A stretch of DNA of 64,000 nucleotides from positions 434,001-498,000 of the forward strand of contig NZ_JACZEP010000001.1 of the NCBI RefSeq assembly GCF_014863355.1. Reading direction: 5' to 3'. The stretch's first letter is position 1, and each line of letters begins with the position of its first letter. Source of the stretch: Aminobacter carboxidus. GTDB lineage: Bacteria > Pseudomonadota > Alphaproteobacteria > Rhizobiales > Rhizobiaceae. The translations under genes and the position numbers were made by a program. Positions 25,632-33,113 of the stretch are shown here, one piece after another. The notes beneath the pieces are model-generated. The model searched no databases. It was not told the origin of the DNA and saw nothing but the letters and a program-made list of their open reading frames with translations.

Positions 25632-27941
25632 ATGACAATCGTCACGCCGAAATTCGGAATGGGCGCGTCCGTATTGCGCGTCGAGGACGGTGCCTTCATC
25701 ACCGGCACGGGCCGCTACACCGACGACATCGCAGCCGCCTCGCAGCTCCACGGCTTTGTCTTGCGCTCGCCCGTCGCCAAGGCCAGCTTCGAGATCGGCT
25801 CCCTCGATGATGCCCGCGCAGCACCAGGCGTGCGGCTGGTGCTCTCAGGTGCCGACGTCGCTCATCTCGGCGATCTCAAGTCGACGGTCATGCAGAAGCA
25901 GCCGGACGGCACGCGTGCGCCGACCCGCGACATTCCGATCTTGTGCCGTGACCGGGTCCACTATGTCGGCGATGCCGTTGCCTTCGTCGTCGCCGACAGC
26001 CGCGCGCTGGCTCAGGACGCCGCCGAACTGATCGAGGTCGACTATGACGGCGAGGACGCCGCCGCCAATACCGCGACCGCGCTCGACGACGCGGCACCGC
26101 TGGTGTGGCCGGAACTCGGCACCAACCGCGCCTTCACCTATCATCTCGGCGACAAGGCGAAGACCGACAGCGCCTTTGCCAAGGCCGATCACGTCACCCG
26201 CGTCGAGTTCATCAACAACCGCCTGATCTGCAACTACATGGAGCCGCGCTCGGCGATAGGCGAGTGGCGCAATGACGAAGACCGTTTCGTGCTGACCACC
26301 GGCTCGCAAGGCGTGCATTCGATGCGCACCGTGCTGACCGGCCAGGTCTTTGGCGTCAGTGCCGACAAGCTGCGCGTCATCACGCCCGACGTCGGTGGCG
26401 GCTTTGGCACCAAGGCCTTCGTCTACCGCGAACACGCGCTGGTGCTGGAGGCCGCCAAGCGGCTTGGCCAGCCGGTCAAATGGGCCAGTGACCGCACCGA
26501 GCATTTCCTCACCGATGCCCAAGGGCGTGACAATGTCGTCACGGCCGAGATGGCGATGGACAAGAACGGCCGGTTTTTGGGCCTGCGCGTCGAACTGATC
26601 TCCAATCTTGGCGCCTATGTCTCGCAATATGGCCCCGCCATCGCCCATATCGGCGCCAGCATGTCGACCGGCGTCTATGACATCCAGGCACTCGATGTGA
26701 CGATCCTGGGCGCCTACACCAACACCTGTCCTGTCGATGCCTACCGTGGCGCGGGGCGACCGGAAGCAGCCCTTTTGGTCGAGAAGCTGGCCGATGCCTG
26801 CGCCCGCGACCTCGGCCTGTCGGTCGACGAAATCCGCCGCCGCAACTTCATTCGCCCCGAACAGTTCCCGTACCGCACTCAGACAGGTCGGCTCTACGAT
26901 GTCGGTGAGTTCCAGGCCCATATGGATCTGTCGATGGAACGTGCCGGCTGGACGAGCTTTCCCGACCGCCTTGTGGAGGCGAAGACGAGGGGAAAAATCC
27001 GCGGCATCGGCATGGCGACCTATATCGAAGCCTGCGCCTTTGCCGGCTCCGAGCCGGCGCGGGTCGAACTCAATGCCGACGGTACCGTCTCGGTGTTCAT
27101 CGGCACCCAGTCCAACGGCCAGGGCCATGCGACGGCCTACGCCCAGTTCGTCTCGGAAAAGCTCAATCTCGACATCGCCAGCATCAGTGTCCACCAGGGC
27201 GACACCGACCAGCTTGCCAAGGGCGGCGGTACCGGCGGGTCGCGCTCGATCCCGCTCGGTGGCGTCTCTGCCTCTCGCGCGGGTGCCGCCCTTGCCGACA
27301 AGCTGAAGAAGATCGCAGCCGACGAACTTGAGGCCGCCGCCGCCGACATCGAACTCGGCAATGGCGAGGCGCGCATCGTCGGCACTGACCGCGCGATGAC
27401 TTTCGCCGACCTCCATGCGGCGGCGAAAAATCCTGATGATCTCAAGGCGATGGGCGAATTTGTTCAGGACGAAGCGACCTATCCCAACGGCACCCACATC
27501 TGCGAAGTCGAGATCGACCCGGAGACCGGCACGACAGAGGTGATCGCCTACACCATCGTCGACGATTTCGGCGCGACCGTGAACCCGATCCTGCTTGCCG
27601 GCCAGGTTCATGGCGGTGTCGTGCAGGGCATCGGCCAGGCGTTGCAGGAAGAGGCGGTCTATAGCGAGGACGGCCAGCTGCTGACGGCGAGCTTCATGGA
27701 CTACACCATGCCGCGCGCCGACAGCGTGCCGTCCTTTCATTTCGAGACGCGCAACGTGCCCTCGACCACCAATGCCATGGGCATGAAGGGCGCGGGCGAG
27801 GCGGGCACCATCGGCGCGACGCCGGCGGCGCTTAACGCGGTGACCGACGCGCTTTACCGCGCCTACGGCATCACCCACATTGAAATGCCCGCGACGCCGT
27901 TGCGCATCTGGGCAGCGATAGAGGCGGCACGGCAGCAGTGA
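25632..27941 (+). CDS. Xanthine dehydrogenase-family large subunit (form II CO dehydrogenase-like)
   Basis: A 769-residue molybdopterin-binding subunit. The N-terminal aldehyde oxidase a/b hammerhead (about residues 15-130) precedes two molybdenum cofactor-binding domains. The active-site loop reads AYRGAGR near residue 369. That is the form II signature; true form I CO dehydrogenases have AYXCSFR, so carbon monoxide is an unlikely substrate. The catalytic Glu is in MKGAGEAGTIGA near residue 721. The usual partners (FAD subunit and 2Fe-2S subunit) are not encoded in the neighbourhood, so it is a solitary large subunit that must borrow partners from elsewhere. Its stop overlaps the GTG of the transporter gene, so the two are coupled. 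The substrate is unknown. Confidence 0.9.
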   Translation: MTIVTPKFGMGASVLRVEDGAFITGTGRYTDDIAAASQLHGFVLRSPVAKASFEIGSLDDARAAPGVRLVLSGADVAHLGDLKSTVMQKQPDGTRAPTRDIPILCRDRVHYVGDAVAFVVADSRALAQDAAELIEVDYDGEDAAANTATALDDAAPLVWPELGTNRAFTYHLGDKAKTDSAFAKADHVTRVEFINNRLICNYMEPRSAIGEWRNDEDRFVLTTGSQGVHSMRTVLTGQVFGVSADKLRVITPDVGGGFGTKAFVYREHALVLEAAKRLGQPVKWASDRTEHFLTDAQGRDNVVTAEMAMDKNGRFLGLRVELISNLGAYVSQYGPAIAHIGASMSTGVYDIQALDVTILGAYTNTCPVDAYRGAGRPEAALLVEKLADACARDLGLSVDEIRRRNFIRPEQFPYRTQTGRLYDVGEFQAHMDLSMERAGWTSFPDRLVEAKTRGKIRGIGMATYIEACAFAGSEPARVELNADGTVSVFIGTQSNGQGHATAYAQFVSEKLNLDIASISVHQGDTDQLAKGGGTGGSRSIPLGGVSASRAGAALADKLKKIAADELEAAAADIELGNGEARIVGTDRAMTFADLHAAAKNPDDLKAMGEFVQDEATYPNGTHICEVEIDPETGTTEVIAYTIVDDFGATVNPILLAGQVHGGVVQGIGQALQEEAVYSEDGQLLTASFMDYTMPRADSVPSFHFETRNVPSTTNAMGMKGAGEAGTIGATPAALNAVTDALYRAYGITHIEMPATPLRIWAAIEAARQQ

Positions 27942-28885
27942 AGCAAAACGTGGTTCAGGCGGCTTCGTCGCCGCTTACGGGTATCGCGCTCAAGGTCATA
28001 TCAGTGGCGATCTTCGTCGGCATGTCGACGGCCATCAAGCTGGCCGGTCAGGTGCCCGCCGGCCAGATCGTGTTCTACCGGTCCTTCTTTGCCATCTTTC
28101 CGATCCTCGTCTTCCTCGCCGTCCGCGGTGAGTTGCGCACGGCGGTCGTCACCACGCGGCCGTTCGGGCACATCATGCGCGGGCTTGCCGGCGTCACGGC
28201 CATGGGCTTCGGCTTCTTTGCGCTGACGCAGCTGCCGCTGCCCGAGGCGATCACGCTGAATTATGCCCAGCCGCTGCTTGTCGTCGTCTTCAGCGCCATC
28301 TTCCTTGGCGAGAATGTCCGCTCCTACAGGTGGACGGCGGTCGCCGTCGGCCTCCTGGGCGTACTCATCGTTTCCTGGCCGAACCTCACCTTGTTCACTT
28401 CGGGCGCAGGCATGAGCGACAGGGCGGCGATGGGCGTGGTAGCTGCCCTGGCCGGTGCCGCACTTTCGGCTGTCGCCATGCTCCTGGTGCGCAACCTCGT
28501 CCATACGGAACGCACTGCGACGATTGTGCTGTGGTTTTCGCTGACCGCAAGTGTCATGTCCCTCATCAGCATCCCATTCGGCTGGCAGTCGCTGACGTGG
28601 GAGCAGACGGCGCTGCTCGTCACCGGTGGTTTCTGCGGCGGCATCGCCCAGCTGTTCATGACCGAGGCATACCGCCATGCCGAGGCGTCGACAGTCGCGC
28701 CCTTCGAATATACCTCCTTGCTCCTAGGTATCGTCGTCGGCTATCTCGTCTTCGGTGATCTGCCGACGATCCACACGCTCATCGGCGGTGCCATCGTCAT
28801 CGGCGCCGGCATTTTCATTATCTGGCGCGAACAGCGCCTTGGCCTGGAAATCCAGGCCGCCAAGAAGGCATCGTCACCGCAATAG
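27938..28885 (+). CDS. EamA/DMT-family transporter
   Basis: A 315-residue inner membrane protein with ten predicted helices in two EamA repeats (about residues 15-145 and 165-300), including AITLNYAQPLLVVVFSAIFLG at the end of the first repeat. The family exports metabolites such as amino acids, purines or other small molecules. The GTG start at 27938 overlaps the stop of the molybdenum enzyme gene, which suggests the transporter moves a substrate or product of that enzyme, but this is inference. Confidence 0.88.
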   Translation: MKQNVVQAASSPLTGIALKVISVAIFVGMSTAIKLAGQVPAGQIVFYRSFFAIFPILVFLAVRGELRTAVVTTRPFGHIMRGLAGVTAMGFGFFALTQLPLPEAITLNYAQPLLVVVFSAIFLGENVRSYRWTAVAVGLLGVLIVSWPNLTLFTSGAGMSDRAAMGVVAALAGAALSAVAMLLVRNLVHTERTATIVLWFSLTASVMSLISIPFGWQSLTWEQTALLVTGGFCGGIAQLFMTEAYRHAEASTVAPFEYTSLLLGIVVGYLVFGDLPTIHTLIGGAIVIGAGIFIIWREQRLGLEIQAAKKASSPQ

Positions 28886-28971
28886 GCGACTGTGGCCGTG
28901 CATCTGGAGCCTGCCCGCTCCTCAAAATGATCTGAGGCGACCGGTTTTCGGTCGAAGGGCGAGGCATTGTC

Positions 28972-29973
28972 TTGAGCGAATTTTCCGACCCGATCGATGT
29001 CGTCATGCCGTGGGTCGACGGCAGCGACCCTGCCCATCGCGACAGCCTGTTGCGCCGCTGGCCGAGGCTGCCCTGGCTCAGGCCCGCACCCTATCGATTT
29101 CGCGAGAACGGCGAGCTGCGTTATGCGCTGCGTTCGATCCATTTCCACATGCCGTGGGTCCGGACCATCCACCTGGTCACCAACGGCCAGGTGCCGCCAT
29201 GGCTCGATCTGGATCATCCCAGCATCAATCTCGTCAGGCATGCGGATTTCTTCGCTGATCCTTCAAGCCTGCCGGTCTTCAGTTCCAGCGCCATCGAAGC
29301 CAATCTTCACAGGATCGGCAGAGTAGGTGTCGCCAGCCGCTTTTTGCTGTTCAACGACGACTTCTTCGTTGGCCAGACGGTGGCCCGGGAAGAATTCATC
29401 ACGCCCGATGGCAATCCCCGCCTTCATGTCATGTCGGCAAGGCTGCCAAGGTTTCGGCTGCGGGCCGACCGCTACAGGCATACGCTTGCCTTCAACAATC
29501 TGCTGCTGTGTTGCGCGTTTCGCCGCCGGCGATGGTCCTATCCGCCGCATCTGCCGCTGTTGCTGGAGCTCGACAGACTGGCCTGGCTGAACGCCAAATT
29601 TGGCTTCTGGCTGCATCGTACGGCGCGGCATCGTTTTCGCCAGCGAACGGACGCGCTGGCGCGGGTGCTCTACATCAATGCCGTTCCCGAGCGTGATCGC
29701 GGCCGACCAGATGGCGCGCTGCAAGTGAAACTCACCTGCGAACATGTCATTGCCGTCAGGGACGACGATGCGTTCAGCCGGTCGCTGGCACAACTGGTCA
29801 GGCAGCCGCCAGCCTTCTTCTGCCTCAATGACGAGATCGACGACGATGCACGCGCTGCGGTGAGGGCTTTGGAGATGCAGGCGGCCCTGGGGGCGATCTT
29901 TCCAGAGCCGGCGCCGTTCGAAAAGGATCGTCGCGCGATCGGGCTTGAACCTACTGAACGGCCAGGCACCTGA
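28972..29973 (+). CDS. Stealth-family sugar-phosphate transferase
   Basis: A 333-residue protein with all four conserved regions of the Stealth family: CR1 IDVVMPWVDGSDP (about residues 7-19), CR2 FRENGELRYALRSIHFHMPW through VTNGQVPPWL, CR3 AIEANLHRI then FLLFNDDFFVG, and CR4 FFCLNDEIDDD near residue 280. Family members transfer hexose-1-phosphates when making phosphate-linked surface polysaccharides. The start is a TTG with GCGAGG nine bases upstream. No other polysaccharide gene is near, so its acceptor is unclear. The 3' end overlaps the convergent XRE regulator gene by 23 bases. Confidence 0.85.
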   Translation: MSEFSDPIDVVMPWVDGSDPAHRDSLLRRWPRLPWLRPAPYRFRENGELRYALRSIHFHMPWVRTIHLVTNGQVPPWLDLDHPSINLVRHADFFADPSSLPVFSSSAIEANLHRIGRVGVASRFLLFNDDFFVGQTVAREEFITPDGNPRLHVMSARLPRFRLRADRYRHTLAFNNLLLCCAFRRRRWSYPPHLPLLLELDRLAWLNAKFGFWLHRTARHRFRQRTDALARVLYINAVPERDRGRPDGALQVKLTCEHVIAVRDDDAFSRSLAQLVRQPPAFFCLNDEIDDDARAAVRALEMQAALGAIFPEPAPFEKDRRAIGLEPTERPGT

Positions 29974-30745
29974 GCCGTGCTGCCGTCTCTTCGTCGGCCG
30001 GGAAAAACGACTCGATGGCGATTTCCGACAAGGTCACGTCGAGCGGCGTGCCGAACACGGTGATCGTGCTGATGAAGGACAGCACATCATCACCCACGCG
30101 CAGCCGCAGCGGATGGGCGATTGCCAGCGGGTCGGCCTGCATCGGGCGCCCGGTTCGCGGCCCGTCGGGATAGCTCAGCAACTCCTGCTCCAGTGCCTTC
30201 AGCACCGGATCGCCTGCCGTGTCGTTCTGGTGTTTCAGCCGCTCGAGCAGATGCGAGCGCCATTCATGAAGGTTGACGATGCGTGGCGCCACGCCCTTGG
30301 GATGCAGGCTGAGCCTGAGCACATTGACCGGCGGCTCGAGCAACGAGGCATCCACCCCGGTGAGCATGGGGCCGAGTGCCGCGTTGCCCTCGATCAGGTT
30401 CCAGTGCCGGTCGACCGCGATCGCGGGGTAGGGCTCATGCCCCTTGAGCACCATCCGCACCGCCTCCATGGCCGGCGCGAGCGAGGGGTGGTCGAGCGGC
30501 TTTTCGCTGAAGCTCGGCGCGTATCCGGCGGCCAGCAGCATCTGGTTGCGCTGGCGCAGCGGGATCTCCAGCTGCTCGGCGAGATGAAGCACCATGTCGC
30601 GCGAAGGTGCCGAGCGCCCGCTCTCCATGAAACTCAGGTGCCGCTGCGAGATTTCGGCTTCCATGGCGAGATCGAGCTGGCTCATGCGGCGTCTGGTGCG
30701 CCATTCGCGGATGAGGTCGCCTACCGAATTTTGTGTCGTTGTCAT
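29951..30745 (-). CDS. XRE-family regulator with MmyB-like ligand-binding domain
   Basis: A 264-residue regulator: an N-terminal helix-turn-helix of the XRE type (about residues 7-65, MSQLDLAMEAEISQRHLSFME) and a C-terminal PAS-like MmyB domain (about 95-260, with YPAIAVDRHWNLIEGN and LRLSLHPKG). Such regulators often control a divergently transcribed gene and respond to a small or fatty-acid-like ligand. Here the divergent gene encodes a small membrane protein starting 137 bases away. An inverted repeat in the gap is a possible operator. Confidence 0.88.
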   Translation of the reverse strand: MTTTQNSVGDLIREWRTRRRMSQLDLAMEAEISQRHLSFMESGRSAPSRDMVLHLAEQLEIPLRQRNQMLLAAGYAPSFSEKPLDHPSLAPAMEAVRMVLKGHEPYPAIAVDRHWNLIEGNAALGPMLTGVDASLLEPPVNVLRLSLHPKGVAPRIVNLHEWRSHLLERLKHQNDTAGDPVLKALEQELLSYPDGPRTGRPMQADPLAIAHPLRLRVGDDVLSFISTITVFGTPLDVTLSEIAIESFFPADEETAARLRCLAVQ

Positions 30746-30779
30746 GCAGTTACATTATGCGGGCGGAGCTCTGATTGCT

Positions 30780-30796
30780 ATTACCTCCAGCGTAAT
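30780..30796. promoter_or_regulatory. Inverted repeat between the XRE gene and the divergent membrane protein gene
   Basis: ATTAC at 30780-30784 and GTAAT at 30792-30796 are separated by seven bases. The site is 35 bases upstream of the XRE start and 86 bases upstream of the divergent gene, a plausible operator for the XRE regulator. Confidence 0.4.
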
Positions 30797-30881
30797 CGCT
30801 TTGGCCCAAGCGTGGTGTGATGTTCGGTTTCAGGAAGGCGGTTGCAGACTGCCTCCAGCAACCGAACCAGGAGCTTCAGTC

Positions 30882-31286
30882 ATGTCCATCGCCGTCACCC
30901 CCTTCGTCCGCAACGTTCTCAACGCCGATGCGCTGATCAGCGGCGCGGCTGGCATCTTGATGATGCTCGGCGCGCCACTGCTCTCGCCGCTGCTCGAACT
31001 GCCGGCTGAACTGCTGTTCTGGGCTGGCCTGGCTTTGGTGCCCTTCGTCGCCATGCTGGTGGTCATCGCCCGGCGTCCGAGCGTGTCGAAGCTGATGATG
31101 ATCGACATCATTGCCATCAACGTTGTGTGGGTCATCGGCAGCTTCGGCCTGCTGCTCAGTGGCGTGGTCGCGCCGAATGCGCTCGGCATCGCCTTCGTCG
31201 CAGCCCAGGCACTGGCGGTCGCGGTCTTCGCAGAGTTGCAGTTCATCGCCATCCGCCGCGCCGCCTCCGTGGCATCCGCGGCCTGA
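30882..31286 (+). CDS. Small four-helix membrane protein
   Basis: A 134-residue hydrophobic protein with about four membrane helices (near residues 17-35, 42-62, 72-92 and 100-122) and little else. The ATG has AGGAG nine bases upstream. It is transcribed away from the XRE regulator gene and is the likely target of that regulator. I do not recognise a characterised family; similar small proteins next to MmyB-type regulators are common in Rhizobiales. Confidence 0.75.
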   Translation: MSIAVTPFVRNVLNADALISGAAGILMMLGAPLLSPLLELPAELLFWAGLALVPFVAMLVVIARRPSVSKLMMIDIIAINVVWVIGSFGLLLSGVVAPNALGIAFVAAQALAVAVFAELQFIAIRRAASVASAA

Positions 31287-31297
31287 GCGACGCTGGG

Positions 31298-32170
31298 CTA
31301 GATACTGCCCAGTTCCCGCAGCTTCGCCTTGACCTCCAGGAAGTCCCGCCACGCAAGTTTCTTGTGGGCGGGATTTCTCAGCAGATACGCCGGATGCAGC
31401 GTCGGCATCACCGGAATGACCGTGCCGTCCGCTGTCACATGGCTCTTCCAACTGCCGCGCAGCCTTAGAATTCCATCCTGCGAGCCGACAAGCAGTTTGG
31501 CCGAGGGCCCACCGAGCGTCACCAGCACCTTGGGTTTGGCCAGCGCGATCTGACGTTCGACGAAGGGCCGGCAGATTTCCGTTTCATGCGGTGTCGGTGT
31601 GCGGTTGCCAGGCGGGCGCCACGGAATCACGTTGGCGATGTAGGCCGACTTCCGGTCGAGACCGATGGCCGCAAGGATGCGGTCGAGCAACTGGCCGGAG
31701 CGGCCGACAAATGGCAACCCTTCGAGGTCCTCGTCACGGCCTGGCGCTTCGCCCACCAGCATCAGGTCGGCCTCCGGGTTGCCGTCGGCAAAGACCATGC
31801 TCTTGGCCGTGGCCTTGAGGTTGCAGCCGTCGAACCCTTCCATGATTTGCTTGAGTTCGTCGAGTGACGTTGCCTTGGATGCAAGCTCGCGTGCCGCTGC
31901 TGCCTGGACCTCGTCGGGCACGGCGGCAACTGCCGCGGGACGTGGTGGAGCAGCCGGGGCCGACCTGTCCGCACCGGCGCGCGGTGCCTCTCCAGCCGAT
32001 GCGGCCTGCTGTGCCGGTGCCGCCTGCCGTTGCGCGCTTTCGGCAAACCGGTCGATCGGATCATCGACAAGCGCGTCGTCGACGCCCGCCGCCGCATAGA
32101 AGGCGAGCAGATCGCGCAGATCCGGAAATTCGTTTCCCGAAATGGAGGCGTTTCCCGAAATTGAGGCCAT
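31298..32170 (-). CDS. Uracil-DNA glycosylase, family 4-like
   Basis: A 290-residue enzyme that removes uracil from DNA. Motif A is GEAPGRDEDLEG, motif B is MPTLHPAYLLRNP near residue 262; NVIPWRPPGNRTPTPHE lies between. The N-terminal 95 residues are Ala/Pro-rich linker sequence and begin with a short direct repeat (ISGNASISGN). Only two Cys are present (in GFDGCNLKAT and EICRPF). Typical family 4 enzymes hold a 4Fe-4S cluster with four Cys, so the cluster is probably absent or incomplete. The start at 32170 lacks a strong ribosome-binding site. Confidence 0.85.
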   Translation of the reverse strand: MASISGNASISGNEFPDLRDLLAFYAAAGVDDALVDDPIDRFAESAQRQAAPAQQAASAGEAPRAGADRSAPAAPPRPAAVAAVPDEVQAAAARELASKATSLDELKQIMEGFDGCNLKATAKSMVFADGNPEADLMLVGEAPGRDEDLEGLPFVGRSGQLLDRILAAIGLDRKSAYIANVIPWRPPGNRTPTPHETEICRPFVERQIALAKPKVLVTLGGPSAKLLVGSQDGILRLRGSWKSHVTADGTVIPVMPTLHPAYLLRNPAHKKLAWRDFLEVKAKLRELGSI

Positions 32171-32206
32171 GCCGCAGTTTCGGCGTTACGCCGTCGATTT
32201 GCAAGT

Positions 32207-32860
32207 TCACGAGGAGGGAATGCGCGGGTCCTGCACCAGATAAAAGCGCCAGCGTGGTGTGTAGTCGGTGACCAGGAAGTTGAAACCCGTCATGGCGAGC
32301 GGGTCGACCTTGCCGTCGATGTAGCGCAGCCGGTCATAGGGTTCGAAGTCGCGGCTGTACTGCGCGAAGTTGCTGGAGGAAATGTTGACGTTGTCGGTGC
32401 GGCGTTGGTCGAAGGATAGCCCGTCGCCGAACACGCTGGCCTGGCCCTCTTGCTCCTGCAATTCGAACTCGAACTCGACCCAGGCCTGGCCGCTGTTGTT
32501 CAGCGCCTCGATGCGCATGAACATGATGCCATTGGCGTAAAGCCCCGAATTGTCGAAGGGGCGGATCGGCCGGATCGTGCGAATGGTCAGTGTCACCGGC
32601 GTCGCCGATTCCAGCTCCTCCTTGACCACGAAGGGGTCGTCCCTCGTGCCGGTTCCCGAAACGCCGGTGATTTTGAAGCCGCCGAGTTCGTCGGAAAACG
32701 AGTAGGCGCCGGCATTCCAGACCTTTTGATCGGCCTCAGTCTCCTGCGAGCGACCTTCGCTGACAAGGCATGTCGCAATAAGAAGGGCAGCCCCAGCCAG
32801 GATGTGGCGTTTGGGGTGAAAGCGCTCCAGTCCGGTCCTGCAAGGCACGTGTTGGCGCAT
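32207..32860 (-). CDS. Conserved secreted protein of unknown function
   Basis: A 217-residue protein with an extended N-terminal signal sequence (hydrophobic core HILAGAALLIATCLV, about residues 19-33) and a beta-rich mature part with repeated acidic and aromatic patches (VWNAGAYSFSDELGGF, LRYIDGKVDPLAMTGFNFLV). Close relatives are annotated only as hypothetical proteins in Mesorhizobium, as far as I recall. Probably periplasmic. It stands alone, upstream of and divergent from ETF-QO. Confidence 0.7.
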   Translation of the reverse strand: MRQHVPCRTGLERFHPKRHILAGAALLIATCLVSEGRSQETEADQKVWNAGAYSFSDELGGFKITGVSGTGTRDDPFVVKEELESATPVTLTIRTIRPIRPFDNSGLYANGIMFMRIEALNNSGQAWVEFEFELQEQEGQASVFGDGLSFDQRRTDNVNISSSNFAQYSRDFEPYDRLRYIDGKVDPLAMTGFNFLVTDYTPRWRFYLVQDPRIPSS

Positions 32861-32946
32861 GTAGAATCAATGGACGAATAGGTTGTTGAACAACACCTGT
32901 TTTGTGACAGTACGGGCCATAACGCACAGCTGAAAGGTGAAATCTT

Positions 32947-32975
32947 TTGACCTTTACGTTAACGTAAGATAATTC
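32947..32975 (+). promoter_or_regulatory. Candidate promoter with embedded perfect palindrome upstream of ETF-QO
   Basis: TTGACC at 32947-32952 resembles a -35 box and TAATTC at 32970-32975 could be a weak -10 box at 17-bp spacing. The spacer holds a perfect 14-bp palindrome TTACGTTAACGTAA (32954-32967), placed where a repressor or MerR-type activator would sit. It resembles, from memory, operators of the MerR-family regulator LiuR for branched-chain amino acid catabolism. The ETF-QO start is 139 bases downstream. Confidence 0.5.
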
Positions 32976-33113
32976 ATTGCTTGGAGGAGCATCATTAGAC
33001 CAAACAGCCGATGTGCGGATTGGTCCGTTTGACGTTTGCCAACGATGCGCTATGCAGCGCCTAGCTAGCTACAGATTGCCCTTGGGACAGGGCCAGCCAA
33101 CGCGGAGGGATTG

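Noticed and set aside
25845-27878. A 677-codon minus-strand ORF under the molybdenum enzyme gene
   Set aside because: It is antisense to a well-conserved protein and its translation is rich in His, Gly and Arg without any domain, as expected for a shadow frame in high-GC DNA.
25632-27941. Aerobic carbon monoxide dehydrogenase
   Set aside because: The active-site loop is AYRGAGR rather than AYXCSFR, and the medium and small subunits are not adjacent.
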